DNA of 64,000 nt from Imperialibacter sp. EC-SDR9 (GCF_902498805.1 NZ_LR701574.1:310001-374000); one strand, 5' to 3'. Counted from the first letter of the stretch, positions 8,073-17,912 are shown. Translations and numbers: made by a program. Notes: generated by a model from the sequence alone, not told the origin.

Positions 8073-11000
8073 CTAAATTTTTCTATCAAGCGTCACCTCC
8101 TGAAGATCGGACTTGCTCACCTTTTTATTGAAGGAGACAATGTCCTTTTCGAGGATGGTCCGATAAGATGTCATGTGCCCATCGAGCTCTCCTTTCAAGA
8201 GGTCAAATACCTCGTAAGAGCCCTTAGTTGGTTTTCCGTCGCCACTTTCTACACTCTTTCGCAGGTAGGCCAGCCTGTTGTTCAACCTTATCGGGAAATT
8301 CAACGGATCTTGCGAACTCTGATTTTTCACCTGATAAAGCGCTTCCTCAACGGTAGAAAGCTTAGACAAAAGCACCTCGGCGTCCTTTTTCAAGGCCTTG
8401 TTCTGCAACACCAGCGTGTCGATTTGCGCTTTCAACAAACGGATGTCTTTTACCGTCTGATTGGCCACGGAGGTAGCATTTTTTATCTTCATAGCCAGCT
8501 CAAACTGCTCTTTCACATCTGACTCTGTCACACCGGTAATCCTCGGATCAAGTGCTACCTCAATTTCTCTGGTTTGCACTTGTCCATTCACAGCTACACT
8601 CACTGTATACTTGCCGGGAGGTGCATAAGGGCCTAGCTGTGGCCTGGCAGACCATATAATCATGCCCTCAAAGTCGACAGCACCCGGATATCTTAAGTTC
8701 CACTCATACTTATTCAGCCCCTGGGCAGTAGTTGGTGCCGTAGGCAGGCTTCCATACCAACGAGCCGACTCATCTTCGTCCTTCTTTGGTTCGGGCAGCG
8801 TGCCTTTTTCTTCAAGAATTACAGTACCAGCGGCGTCCTTTATGGTGATAACGACTTCATCGGCTTGTTTCGGCAGGAAGTAGCTGATGGTAGCACTTTC
8901 CACTCGTCTAACAGCCCTATCAGGCTCAAAAAGTGTGTAGTTGGGATTACCAGAAAGTTTGGCATACTCTCTAAGCGGGCCAATATCATCCAAAATATAG
9001 ACCGAGCGACCATGTGTACCCGCCACCAAATCTCGGTCGGTCACCATCAAGTCGGCGATTTGTGTGTCTGGCATGTTCAGCTGCAGGGCGTTCCAATTGG
9101 CACCATCATCAAACGAAACCCAAACGGTGTGCTCTCCACCTGCATACAGCAAGCCTGGCACTTTGATGTCCTCCCTGATAGTATGCAGGTAGTCATCTGC
9201 TCTGATGCCGCTGATGATTTTTGTCCATGTCTTGCCGTAATCGTGCGTTTTCCACAAATACGGAGCCCTGTCGTCCATTTGATAGCGTTTTGCAGCTACA
9301 TACGCAGTGCCTGGGTGATGACGTGAAGCGTCGATGATACTCACTCGTGTGTCCTTTGGCATATCAGGAGGCGTGATATTGCTCCATGTCTTTCCGAAGT
9401 CTCTGGTAATATGCACCAAACCATCGTCAGAGCCAGCCCAAATAGTGTTGACATCATGGTAGCTTGGAGCCAAAGCAAACACAGTAGCATAAATCTCAGG
9501 CCCGTTCATGTCCATGGTGAGTGCACCGCCCGACATGCCTAAAGTGGCAGGGTCTGCATAAGTCAAATCCGGACTCATCTTTTGCCATGACTGGCCTTCA
9601 TCGGCAGACACCCACACATGCTGCGAGCATGTAAAAAGGAGGTTGTTATCCACCGGAGAGAATACAATAGGAAATGTCCACTGCCAACGCTCAGGCAATG
9701 ATGACGAAGGCTCACCTGAAAAGAAGCGTGGATAAACCTGCACGTCACGCTCATGTCCTGTAGCCCGGTCATAACGTGTTAAAAGTGCTCCCTGGCTTCC
9801 TGCGTAGAAAATATCTGGGTTCTTAGGATCCTGAGCGATGTAGCCGCTTTCTCCACCACCTGGTGAATAGTAGTACTCGGTTTTCGGCCCTCTGGCGGTC
9901 ATAAAATCCCAACCGTCGCTTGGAATGCACATCGTGGAATTGTCTTGCTGAGCTCCACAAATGTGATATGGAAAGTCGTTAGTCACCATAATGTGATAAA
10001 ACTGAGCCGTCGGGAAGTCCAGATCGGTCCAGGTTTTGCCACCGTTTACCGACACAGTGCCACCACCATCATTGGAAGCGATCATGCGCATGGGGTCGTT
10101 GGGATCAATCCAGAGATCGTGGTTATCACCATGTGGCGGTCTGATTGTGACGTCAAACTTTTCACCGCCATCGGTAGACTTATAAAAGCCCACGTTTAAC
10201 CCATATACCGTATTCTCGTCTTTTGGATCGGCGTAAATACGGCTGTAGTAAAACGCTCTTTGCCTGAGCTTGCGTTCGTCGTTCACCTGCTTCCAGGTTT
10301 TGCCAGCGTCGTCAGAGCGAAACACACCGCCGTCGTTGGCTTCAACAACTGCCCACAGCCTGTTTGGATTAGCAGGCGAAACTGTCACGCCAATTTTACC
10401 GACAGGCCCTTTCGGTAATCCAGGGTTCCTGGTGAGTTCAGTCCATGTATCGCCTCCATCAATTGACTTATACAGGCCGCAGTCGGGACCACCACCCCAC
10501 ATTTTGTAGGGCGTGCGGTATACTTGCCAGATAGTGGCATAAACTACCTTTGGGTTTGTTCTGTCAATGATGATATCAACGCCGCCTGCCTTATCGCTTT
10601 TGTAAAGCACTTTTTTCCAGTTCTTACCGCCGTCGGTTGTTCTGAAAATGCCCCTTTCTTCATTATTTCCGTAAGGATGCCCCAGTGCAGCCACAAACAC
10701 GATATCAGGATTCGTTGGGTCAACCCGCACCCTGGCAATCGCCTGGGTCTCTTTCAAACCAATGTTTTCCCAGGTTTTCCCAGCATCTACCGACTTGTAA
10801 ACACCATCGCCCTGCATGATATTACCTCTGAACTGGGTTTCGCCGGTTCCTATATACACAATGTCGGGATTGGTTTCTGACACGGCCACGGCACCCACCG
10901 ATGAGCTGGTCAGCTGGCCGTCGGTTACTGGTTTCCAGGTAGTGCCGCCATCAACAGTTTTCCAGAGGCCACCACCTACTGCCCCAAAGTAGTATTCGTT

Positions 11001-11201
11001 CGGCCGGGAGGGACTTCCTGACGCACCCAGCGACCTTCCTCCCCTGTTAGGTCCCACATTTCTCCATTCAAAGGCCTTGGTTAGCAAAGTATCAAGTGTA
11101 GTAATAGACTTCGTGGGATAGCCTTCCGGCAGTTGCCTTGCTTTGATTGTAAACGAGAGCAAAATGCCCGTAACAAGTAAATAGTATCTGTTTAACTTCA
11201 T
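8073..11201 (-). CDS. Sortilin/VPS10-like BNR-repeat secreted protein
   Basis: About 1042 residues from the ATG at 11199-11201. A longer reading to 11249 adds 16 residues before a clean signal peptide (MKLNRYYLLVTGILLSFTIKA), so the internal ATG is preferred. The mature protein begins with WRNVGPNRGGR and carries many Asp-box motifs (KSVDAGKTW, KSIDGGDTW, RSDDAGKTW, KTHDYGKTW), giving the double ten-bladed propeller organisation typical of sortilin-like proteins, then a beta-sandwich (about 780-900) and a helical, coiled-coil-prone C-terminus (about 900-1040). It is a paralogue of the truncated gene at the window start. Secreted or periplasmic; binding partner or substrate unknown. Some databases label such proteins as glycosyl hydrolases without biochemical support. 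Confidence 0.85.
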   Translation of the reverse strand: MKLNRYYLLVTGILLSFTIKARQLPEGYPTKSITTLDTLLTKAFEWRNVGPNRGGRSLGASGSPSRPNEYYFGAVGGGLWKTVDGGTTWKPVTDGQLTSSSVGAVAVSETNPDIVYIGTGETQFRGNIMQGDGVYKSVDAGKTWENIGLKETQAIARVRVDPTNPDIVFVAALGHPYGNNEERGIFRTTDGGKNWKKVLYKSDKAGGVDIIIDRTNPKVVYATIWQVYRTPYKMWGGGPDCGLYKSIDGGDTWTELTRNPGLPKGPVGKIGVTVSPANPNRLWAVVEANDGGVFRSDDAGKTWKQVNDERKLRQRAFYYSRIYADPKDENTVYGLNVGFYKSTDGGEKFDVTIRPPHGDNHDLWIDPNDPMRMIASNDGGGTVSVNGGKTWTDLDFPTAQFYHIMVTNDFPYHICGAQQDNSTMCIPSDGWDFMTARGPKTEYYYSPGGGESGYIAQDPKNPDIFYAGSQGALLTRYDRATGHERDVQVYPRFFSGEPSSSLPERWQWTFPIVFSPVDNNLLFTCSQHVWVSADEGQSWQKMSPDLTYADPATLGMSGGALTMDMNGPEIYATVFALAPSYHDVNTIWAGSDDGLVHITRDFGKTWSNITPPDMPKDTRVSIIDASRHHPGTAYVAAKRYQMDDRAPYLWKTHDYGKTWTKIISGIRADDYLHTIREDIKVPGLLYAGGEHTVWVSFDDGANWNALQLNMPDTQIADLMVTDRDLVAGTHGRSVYILDDIGPLREYAKLSGNPNYTLFEPDRAVRRVESATISYFLPKQADEVVITIKDAAGTVILEEKGTLPEPKKDEDESARWYGSLPTAPTTAQGLNKYEWNLRYPGAVDFEGMIIWSARPQLGPYAPPGKYTVSVAVNGQVQTREIEVALDPRITGVTESDVKEQFELAMKIKNATSVANQTVKDIRLLKAQIDTLVLQNKALKKDAEVLLSKLSTVEEALYQVKNQSSQDPLNFPIRLNNRLAYLRKSVESGDGKPTKGSYEVFDLLKGELDGHMTSYRTILEKDIVSFNKKVSKSDLQEVTLDRKI

Positions 11202-11305
11202 ATAATAATTGATAAATTGAACGATAGGGTAATATAGGGAGCGAACCATTTCACAGGAAGCCGCTAATGGAAAAGCCTTTAAGACCCTGAAAAATCAGCT
11301 ACTAT

Positions 11306-12349
11306 TTACTCCTTCACACCAGGATTTACCCAAAGGTGACTGAACCAATGCCAATGACCATCGCTGTCTTTTATGGTAAGGGTGTACAGGGTTCTCCTGC
11401 TTCTCAGAGGACTGCCTGGTTTTGCTGTGACCTCTATTTTGTCACCACTCTTTTTCTTCTCAAGTACACATGATCCTCCCTGCACAAAACACTGAAGTTG
11501 CGATTCCATCAGGTTTGACTGATCGAAAGTGACTTGTAAAGTGGGTGATGGATCATTGGCGGTCATCAGGAAGCTCTCCGGCTTCTCAGCAGTGACCTTC
11601 AATGCACGCATATTGGTTTTGGACACAAATTTTTCCAGTGACGAAAAAGCCGATGCCATCGGGAACCTCGGTAGGCTAAATAAATTGCTTTCGGCATGCA
11701 TCACACCGGAGTTTTGAGCCAGCCCTGCCACAAACCCCATTTCTTGCACCACTTCGGCCATTTTTGGATCGAATTCACCATAAGGATAGGCAAATACTTT
11801 GGGCGTAATACCTAGTCGCTCCTTTATCAGCGCTTGTGCTGTTTCCACATCGCTGCGAAATGCCTCATACCTCGCCGGTGCTGACTCATTCAAAAAGTAG
11901 GCATGAGAATGACTGTGATTTCCTATTTCTATTTTGTTCGACAGGCAATCTTCAAGCTGTTTCCAGTCCATGTAGGAGCTGCCCCCCACCGTTTCAGTAT
12001 TGATGAACACGGTGGCAGGGAACCCATATTTCTTTAACAAGGGAAGACCATTTTTGTAAAAGCTTTCGTAACCGTCGTCTATGGTAATAACAGCCACCCG
12101 TTCCCGCTCGCCTGGCTTTTTCAGGCAATCAACCGCCTCAGAAATGGTCAATACCTTAAAATCATTTTGTTTGAGATAGTTGAGATGGGCGTCAAAGTTT
12201 TCGATGGAGATGTTGGTAGAGGGATACCGGCTATCCCCCACCCTGTGGTAGACAAAACCGACCACTTCCCGGTTCATCTGCCCAAGGAGGGTACTATTGG
12301 CGGTCGTCAACAATAACACCACCCACCACAACAACCGTATCGATAACAT
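11306..12349 (-). CDS. Polysaccharide deacetylase (NodB/CE4 family), secreted
   Basis: 347 residues from the ATG at 12347-12349, chosen because it starts a signal peptide (MLSIRLLWWVVLLLTTANS); an upstream in-frame ATG at 12410-12412 would add 21 residues. The NodB domain shows the catalytic/metal motifs TIDDGY (Asp-Asp) and NHSHSH (metal-binding H-S-x-x-H), followed by FAYPYGEFD. CE4 enzymes remove N- or O-acetyl groups from peptidoglycan, chitin-like or exopolysaccharide substrates. A C-terminal beta-rich region (about 270-347, ending HWHWFSHLWVNPG) may bind carbohydrate. Its 5' end overlaps the 3' end of the upstream glucosaminidase gene by 56 bases, which suggests coupled expression and a joint role in cell-wall remodelling. 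Confidence 0.85.
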   Translation of the reverse strand: MLSIRLLWWVVLLLTTANSTLLGQMNREVVGFVYHRVGDSRYPSTNISIENFDAHLNYLKQNDFKVLTISEAVDCLKKPGERERVAVITIDDGYESFYKNGLPLLKKYGFPATVFINTETVGGSSYMDWKQLEDCLSNKIEIGNHSHSHAYFLNESAPARYEAFRSDVETAQALIKERLGITPKVFAYPYGEFDPKMAEVVQEMGFVAGLAQNSGVMHAESNLFSLPRFPMASAFSSLEKFVSKTNMRALKVTAEKPESFLMTANDPSPTLQVTFDQSNLMESQLQCFVQGGSCVLEKKKSGDKIEVTAKPGSPLRSRRTLYTLTIKDSDGHWHWFSHLWVNPGVKE

Positions 12350-13184
12350 AGCCGAAAAGTTTAACGGTTCTTTCTTCAACAAAATACGCCGGATCGAGGC
12401 GATAATCATCATACTGCGTCATCCTATTCTGCCGGATGATAGTTGCCAATTGTTCCACATACTCCTCACGCCTCTCAGAATAGTATTTGAGGTAAGGAAG
12501 CAAAACGTTCACGTTGTCAGTGGTATCTCTCGCTTCTCTGAATCTCCGGTAAGCCCTGCTCCTGGCTACTAATCCAAAGTAACCATAAATAGAGGCCGAC
12601 ACATCGTCGTACTTTCTAAGGTAGATCGCCTGGCCGTTCCTTGAGTAGATGGACTTGATTCTCGGTTCGCCCGACCGGTACGACCAGATACCAAAGAGGT
12701 TATTGGCCTGTTGAAATATGCGTGAGGTGCCCCAGCCAGATTCTACTGCCGCCTGCGCCAGAATAATACTGTTAGGATGGGTTTTCATGCGGCGAAGCAA
12801 CAACTCTCCGGAAGCAGTTTTATAAAACTCACTTTGTTCGAAATAAAAGGCACTGTCCTCCTGTAGCCAAATGGGCTTGTTCAGTATTTCCCTGATTTGA
12901 TTTCGTTCGTCCTCTATCCTGTGCTTTGCCAAAAGAATGGAAGGCAACAGGGCGGAAATGAACTTTAGCTTGGCTTGATCCGGAGGCAGTTGGTCAATTC
13001 CTTCAATTTCGTGATACAGAATAGGTGCCACCAATGAATCGTCGAGTAGCGCTATGCTATCCGGGTGGTTGGCCAATACTTCCCTGGTTTTGATATAATG
13101 CGTCTTATCAATCGAAAAATTGACAAGTACAGCAGCAAAACCCACCAGGATGAGCAGAATGACAAAAATGATCGTCTTTCTCAA
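12294..13184 (-). CDS. Bax-type glucosaminidase-domain protein, membrane-anchored
   Basis: 296 residues. An N-terminal membrane anchor (about 4-24, IFVILLILVGFAAVLVNFSI) is followed by a periplasmic domain of the Bax/mannosyl-glycoprotein endo-beta-N-acetylglucosaminidase family (about 120-260). The region AQAAVESGWGTSRIF holds the expected catalytic glutamate, followed by NNLFGIWSY and YDDVSASIYGY, typical of GH73-like folds. Such proteins cleave the GlcNAc-MurNAc backbone of peptidoglycan. The C-terminus overlaps the downstream deacetylase gene. The last residues (FGYVIDTVVVVGGVIVDDRQ) are hydrophobic and beta-branched, which is unusual for the family. Confidence 0.8.
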   Translation of the reverse strand: MRKTIIFVILLILVGFAAVLVNFSIDKTHYIKTREVLANHPDSIALLDDSLVAPILYHEIEGIDQLPPDQAKLKFISALLPSILLAKHRIEDERNQIREILNKPIWLQEDSAFYFEQSEFYKTASGELLLRRMKTHPNSIILAQAAVESGWGTSRIFQQANNLFGIWSYRSGEPRIKSIYSRNGQAIYLRKYDDVSASIYGYFGLVARSRAYRRFREARDTTDNVNVLLPYLKYYSERREEYVEQLATIIRQNRMTQYDDYRLDPAYFVEERTVKLFGYVIDTVVVVGGVIVDDRQ

Positions 13185-13206
13185 AAAGGGTGTTTAGTTG
13201 ATCAAT

Positions 13207-16200
13207 CTATCTTTTAAGATAAGCTATTAAATCGGACATTTGGTCAACGGAGATAGAATTTTCAAATCCCGCAGGCATCGCCGATATGTCCGAAGCTTTC
13301 AACGACGATATTTCATTTCGGTTTACGGTCGTTACATTACCAGCTGCATCTTTGATACTTAGCGATGAGGCTGTTTCTGACGCAATTACCCCTGTTACTT
13401 GCTCACCGTTCTTAGTTTTCAATTCCCAGGTTTCAAATCCGTCAGCGATAGATCGATTGGGGTTAATGATATCGGCCAGAATAAACGATGCATCCCTGTT
13501 TCTAATAGTGCCGAGATCAGGACCAAAACTACTCCCACCTTCTCCTCCTTTTTGATGGCACACAGCGCAATTGGCCTTAAATACAGCCGCCCCAGCCACC
13601 TGATCACCCTTCACATCAAGTGCCTGCTGATATTTTTTTACTAATTCTCCGGGAGACTCATTACTCGCCGCAAGCAGTCGCCTCGCCTTTTCCCGCACGC
13701 CGTCGGTATAGCTGTTCATCAGCCTTACCTTGCGTGGCCAGGCAATCGTAGCCTGGTCAATACTCCCCGCTTCCACTGCATCGAGCAATGAATGAGAGCC
13801 GGATTCGCTGTTGAGAAGATGTCCCATAGCATGATCTCTTACGCCGGGGGTAAGGCTGCCCCAGCGTTTCACAATGAGCTGAGAGGCGGCCGGGCTGTTG
13901 ATAGCGACTATGGCGTTGATAGCACCCTCTTGCACGGCATCTGGCTCCTGCGCAGACACCAGCGTAGATAATCTTTCTACATAGGCCCCATTGCCAGACT
14001 TGGTTAACAAAAGTAACGCATCAGTTCTTAAGCCCGGACTGGCTCCATTGTTCAGTGCCAGTTGCAACGCCTTCTCCTGAACATCCGCCAAATCCGATGC
14101 CTCAATGCCAGGCAAGTGGGTAAGCAGTTTCATACTGGCTGTCCTGATTTCGGCTGGCGTGCCGGCACTTAATTGAGCCTTTAGAAGTTTTATCTCGGCT
14201 TTAGCACTTCCAGCCTCAAGTCCACTTCTTCTTACAACTTTTTCAATTCCATCAAGTACGGCAGACTTCCACCAGGCATCCCGCTGCATTTGGTTGCCAG
14301 AGAGTACCTTCCCAAGGATCTTTGACGTGGCGGCTTTATCCCCGGAGAGCGCCACAACAGCGGCACAATTGGAGAAAAACATGGCCGTTCCCTCCGAGGG
14401 AGTATCCGTCAACGTTCTCATAGCCTCCGACAGCAACTCACTTTCTTTCCCGTAGCTCGCACTCAGTGCGGCTACCTGTACCCATCGATCACCAATGTCC
14501 TTCCGAAGCAGTTCATTACGAGCCTCAGTGGCCTCTTCGGTCTCAACAAAGCCCAGCGTACATAAAAGCTGAAACCGCACCCTGGCGTCAGCATCGCCGG
14601 ACATACCGATCAGGGTTGTAGCCAATTTTGGCCATGCAGTCAGGTGTATTTCGGCCAACCTGATGGCATTTTCCCTCACACCAGCCTCCTGGTGTTTCAA
14701 TCCCCTCTCTATGAGCTCATCAGTCAATTGACCTCTGCCTTCCAGTGCCCAAAGCCCATGCAAAAAGCCAACTGCACTCTCATTGCTGGCCACATAATTA
14801 GTCAGTGCGTCATCTGAAACCAGCACTGGGTTGCCCACTATCAGGCGCTGTGCGTTTCTCCGCCACCATATATTGTCGCTGCCCAGCAACGCCACAATTT
14901 CATCTGGGTTCATCGCTGGAATATCTATGCTTCCTGCCCAGTTCATGGGAGGCGTTCCTTTGGGCGATATTCTATAAATTCTGCCTTGATTCGAGCCATT
15001 GTACAGTGCTCCCGAATTGTTTACCTCTTCCGACATCCACTCAGGGTGTTCCACAATCTGTCGATAATAGTCGATCATGTACAAAGCACCGTCGGGCCCC
15101 ACATAAAACTGAACGGGACGAAACCAGGCATCTGTAGACGCCAGAAACTCCTTGTTCTCAACCAACCTGCTTGCATTGAACGACGCACCTTTGGCAGTAA
15201 CCCTATCCGCATGTACAAGATTATGCACTGGCTCCGCCACAATAGTCACATTCTCAAAGCCCTTGATCAAACCGCCCTGGTACCACGTAACGCCACACGA
15301 GGAAGTAATAACGCCGATATCGGTCAACAGCTGATGAGCAGGATTTTGTGTGATGGGAAATACCTCGGCTGCACTACCATGGTCTGGTATGTTCTCCATG
15401 GCATCGGCAACAACCAGGTTGGGGTTCCGGGCCAGGTACCTGGCAGGAATCACCTCAGTGAAAAGATGGTCAGCATTGCTGGTGCCAAAATGGCGGCCCC
15501 AGGCGTCGAAAGTTTGCCCGTATTGCGACTCGCCTGAAAGCATCTCTAATTGGAAGGAATCAGGCATAAACCTTACGTTCCGGCCATTGGCGTCAATTGG
15601 CAACTTTGGTGCGCTATCATTGGCTGGAAAATGCACTTCACTCCCCTCGTCGCTAAATTCTTTAACGCTTACTTTGGGCGTCACCATTCCTTGATGCGCT
15701 ACATAAATCCAATTGTCGAGGCCATACACGGGTGTGTTGGCAATGTGCTGCGGATTAGTCACGGCAAATCCGGTCAAGACTACTTCTCTCTTATCAGCCT
15801 TTCCATCACCGTTTGTATCTTCGAGGTAGAGTACATCCGGCACGTCTACAACGATCAGCCCATTCTTCCATCTCATGAGGCCGGTGGGTAATTTAAGCCC
15901 GTCGGCAAACACGACGGCTTCGTCAAACTGCCCGTCGGCATCGGTGTCCAGCAGTTGTTTTATCACGCCGCTGCCGGACAAGTCCAGGGGGTACCCATGC
16001 ATTTCCAGCACATAGGTTCTTCCCATCTCATCCACTTCCATTGCCACCGGATCGGCCACAAGCGGCTCCGACGCAATAAGTTCGATTTGGAGGCCCTCGT
16101 ATAGTTCGAAAGAAGCCAGGGCCTCTTTTGCTAACTGCTCAGCTTCTTCTTTGTCCCGCTGCGAAGCGCAAGAAGACAAGACGACCACAAGAGAGAAAAG

Positions 16201-16221
16201 GAAGGTTTGCTTAAATGTCAT
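13207..16221 (-). CDS. PVC-type haem-binding dehydrogenase lipoprotein with HEAT repeats and cytochrome c domain
   Basis: 1004 residues. A lipoprotein signal peptide with lipobox (VVVLSSC, acylated Cys about residue 18) is followed by a six-bladed propeller of the PVC membrane-bound dehydrogenase type (about 40-420; DPVAMEVDEMGRTYVLEMHGYP), an alpha-helical HEAT-like region (about 440-850), and a C-terminal haem domain with a single CxxCH site (NCAVCHQKGGEGG, about 880-884) followed by FGPDLGTIRNR. The arrangement fits a periplasmic sugar or alcohol dehydrogenase that passes electrons through a bound haem c. The substrate cannot be read from the sequence. It stands alone, with its own upstream region (16222-16294). 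Confidence 0.85.
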   Translation of the reverse strand: MTFKQTFLFSLVVVLSSCASQRDKEEAEQLAKEALASFELYEGLQIELIASEPLVADPVAMEVDEMGRTYVLEMHGYPLDLSGSGVIKQLLDTDADGQFDEAVVFADGLKLPTGLMRWKNGLIVVDVPDVLYLEDTNGDGKADKREVVLTGFAVTNPQHIANTPVYGLDNWIYVAHQGMVTPKVSVKEFSDEGSEVHFPANDSAPKLPIDANGRNVRFMPDSFQLEMLSGESQYGQTFDAWGRHFGTSNADHLFTEVIPARYLARNPNLVVADAMENIPDHGSAAEVFPITQNPAHQLLTDIGVITSSCGVTWYQGGLIKGFENVTIVAEPVHNLVHADRVTAKGASFNASRLVENKEFLASTDAWFRPVQFYVGPDGALYMIDYYRQIVEHPEWMSEEVNNSGALYNGSNQGRIYRISPKGTPPMNWAGSIDIPAMNPDEIVALLGSDNIWWRRNAQRLIVGNPVLVSDDALTNYVASNESAVGFLHGLWALEGRGQLTDELIERGLKHQEAGVRENAIRLAEIHLTAWPKLATTLIGMSGDADARVRFQLLCTLGFVETEEATEARNELLRKDIGDRWVQVAALSASYGKESELLSEAMRTLTDTPSEGTAMFFSNCAAVVALSGDKAATSKILGKVLSGNQMQRDAWWKSAVLDGIEKVVRRSGLEAGSAKAEIKLLKAQLSAGTPAEIRTASMKLLTHLPGIEASDLADVQEKALQLALNNGASPGLRTDALLLLTKSGNGAYVERLSTLVSAQEPDAVQEGAINAIVAINSPAASQLIVKRWGSLTPGVRDHAMGHLLNSESGSHSLLDAVEAGSIDQATIAWPRKVRLMNSYTDGVREKARRLLAASNESPGELVKKYQQALDVKGDQVAGAAVFKANCAVCHQKGGEGGSSFGPDLGTIRNRDASFILADIINPNRSIADGFETWELKTKNGEQVTGVIASETASSLSIKDAAGNVTTVNRNEISSLKASDISAMPAGFENSISVDQMSDLIAYLKR

Positions 16222-16294
16222 AAGGTAGGTTCGGGTGTGTTACGACAACAATTTATCAAAAACGCACCTAATCCTTTAACCCGCCAACATAAAA

Positions 16295-16759
16295 TTAGCT
16301 GAGAATAAACTTAAGGTCGGCCGGAGAGTATTTCACAGACTTCAGGGTTTTTCTGTCCCCGGTTCTGAACACGAGGTACAGTCCGTCCGCTTCCTCATAG
16401 TGGCATTCAACACCTTGTGCCTTATAGTGATTCACTGTGGCTTCAGCTTCTTCAATTGTCTTGCAGGTTTTGCTCATATTGGAGCGCTGCACCTCATCAA
16501 AAAGCTCTTTGAATTGCCCACCCAAGCCAAATTCAAGCACAGCACCACTGAGTACATACTGCAAGTCGCACAAAGCGTCAGCTATTTCCACGATGTCCTT
16601 TGCCTGAATAGCTTCTTCAAGTTCCTTCAGTTCCTCAGCCAGAAGATTCACTCTGAGAGCGCACCGGTCGGCCGAAGGCACGGTGGCCTCCGGCAGTATC
16701 GGGTGGCCAAAAGTTCGGTGGAATTTTGCTACATCATTAAGAGAATCAGGCGATTGCAT
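16295..16759 (-). CDS. MazG/HisE-like nucleoside triphosphate pyrophosphohydrolase
   Basis: 154 residues from the ATG at 16757-16759. A longer frame to 16825 would run to within 2 bases of the divergent TruC start and adds basic residues with no family match, so the shorter start is preferred. The all-alpha NTP pyrophosphohydrolase signature is visible: LAEELKELEEAI, then DIVEIADALCDLQYVL, giving the EExxE and ExxD magnesium-binding sets. Such enzymes hydrolyse (d)NTPs or phosphoribosyl-ATP to monophosphates and pyrophosphate; a house-cleaning role is most likely because no histidine genes are near. The C-terminal 50 residues are an extra domain seen in related proteins. Confidence 0.8.
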   Translation of the reverse strand: MQSPDSLNDVAKFHRTFGHPILPEATVPSADRCALRVNLLAEELKELEEAIQAKDIVEIADALCDLQYVLSGAVLEFGLGGQFKELFDEVQRSNMSKTCKTIEEAEATVNHYKAQGVECHYEEADGLYLVFRTGDRKTLKSVKYSPADLKFILS

Positions 16760-16827
16760 AAAGTGGGGTTTTAGTCTGCATAAATAATCGGATTCTAAAA
16801 TCCGCCGTTTTACTTTTACAGTCAACC

Positions 16828-17589
16828 ATGAGTGAAGAAAAACTTATCCACAACGAGCCCGAACGGTTCGGAAAACTTAGCATCATTTATCAGGATGAGC
16901 ATTTAGTGGCCATCAACAAGCCGAATCGGCTGCTCGTTCACAAAACCAGAATTGCAGAGGAAAAGCATTTTTTTGCGAATAGACTGCTGGCCGACCAAAT
17001 AGGCTGCGAGGTATATCCGGTGCATCGAATCGACAGGGCCACGTCTGGAGTATTGCTTTTCGCCTATTCTCCTCAGGGCGTTGCCATGACCCAATCGCTC
17101 TTTATGAAAGGCGAAGTAATGAAGGAATACCTGGCAGTGGTTCGGGGCTTTGTAGCAGAAACAGGATCGACAAACGAGTCATTGGTTAAACATGAAACGG
17201 GGGTTGAGCAGACCGCTTTGACTGACTATGAAAGGCTAAACACTGTCGAAGTCGCCATTTCGGTAAACAAATACCCAACCTCAAGGTATTCCCTCGTGAG
17301 AATGCTGCCAAGAACAGGCCGCACCCACCAACTCCGACGTCACTTCAATCACATGGGGCATCCGATAGTTGGCGACACCAAGTATGGAGACCTCAGACAC
17401 AACAGGATGTTCGAAAGAGAATGGGGGATTACCTCACTCCTCCTTCATGCCCACAAACTCACTTTTATTCACCCGTTTTCAACCCAAGAGGTAAGGCTTC
17501 AAGCCCCGCTGTCGCCTGATTTTGTGAAAGCAATGGACACGTTCGCCTGGGTAAACAATTATAAAAACTTTAACCCAGGGCTTTCATAA
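16828..17589 (+). CDS. truC: tRNA pseudouridine synthase C (RluA family)
   Basis: 253 residues. RluA-family motif II is present as HRIDRATSGVLLFA with the catalytic aspartate, followed by RTGRTHQLRRHF and HPIVGDTKYGD. The overall length, the absence of an S4 domain and the C-terminal motif order fit TruC, which converts U65 of tRNAs to pseudouridine. An RluA-type rRNA enzyme cannot be fully excluded. The gene is divergent from the MazG-like gene with about 70 bases between preferred starts, so the two promoters share this gap. Confidence 0.85.
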   Translation: MSEEKLIHNEPERFGKLSIIYQDEHLVAINKPNRLLVHKTRIAEEKHFFANRLLADQIGCEVYPVHRIDRATSGVLLFAYSPQGVAMTQSLFMKGEVMKEYLAVVRGFVAETGSTNESLVKHETGVEQTALTDYERLNTVEVAISVNKYPTSRYSLVRMLPRTGRTHQLRRHFNHMGHPIVGDTKYGDLRHNRMFEREWGITSLLLHAHKLTFIHPFSTQEVRLQAPLSPDFVKAMDTFAWVNNYKNFNPGLS

Positions 17590-17738
17590 TTCGTATTGGA
17601 TGATGCAAAACCAGACTAAGCCTTTATTTAATACAATTCCTTTAATTTTTTGAATTATTCAGTTAATCATTGTTAACCTAATATTAATTAATTAATTTTG
17701 ACTTAACAATTTGGTAACATTAAAAGAAAGGAGCCATT

Positions 17739-17876
17739 ATGAAAGGATTGTATGAGCGCAGGTTCAAGTATAGTCTGGACTATTTGGTGCTGGGTAAGCC
17801 TAAGAGAAAAGAGCGAGTGATCAATTGGTTGATTCTGGGTTTGGTAGCTCTTTTGGGCATTGTGCTTTCCATTTGA
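17739..17876 (+). CDS. 45-residue membrane microprotein
   Basis: ATG at 17739, TGA at 17874-17876. The start is preceded by AAGAAAGGAGCC, a strong Shine-Dalgarno sequence at good spacing, unusual in this phylum and the main argument that the frame is real. The product has a very basic N-terminal half (ERRFKYSLDYLVLGKPKRK) and one transmembrane helix at residues 28-45. It lies between truC and a strong terminator at 17937-17965, with AT-rich sequence (17640-17700) upstream that could hold its own promoter. Function unknown; positively charged single-span microproteins often modulate membrane complexes, but nothing here identifies a partner. Confidence 0.65.
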   Translation: MKGLYERRFKYSLDYLVLGKPKRKERVINWLILGLVALLGIVLSI

Positions 17877-17912
17877 AATAGTCAAAAAAACAGATATACT
17901 TACCGAATGCGT

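Noticed and set aside
14986-15537. 183-codon plus-strand frame opposite the haem-binding dehydrogenase
   Set aside because: Antisense shadow of a well-supported long gene.
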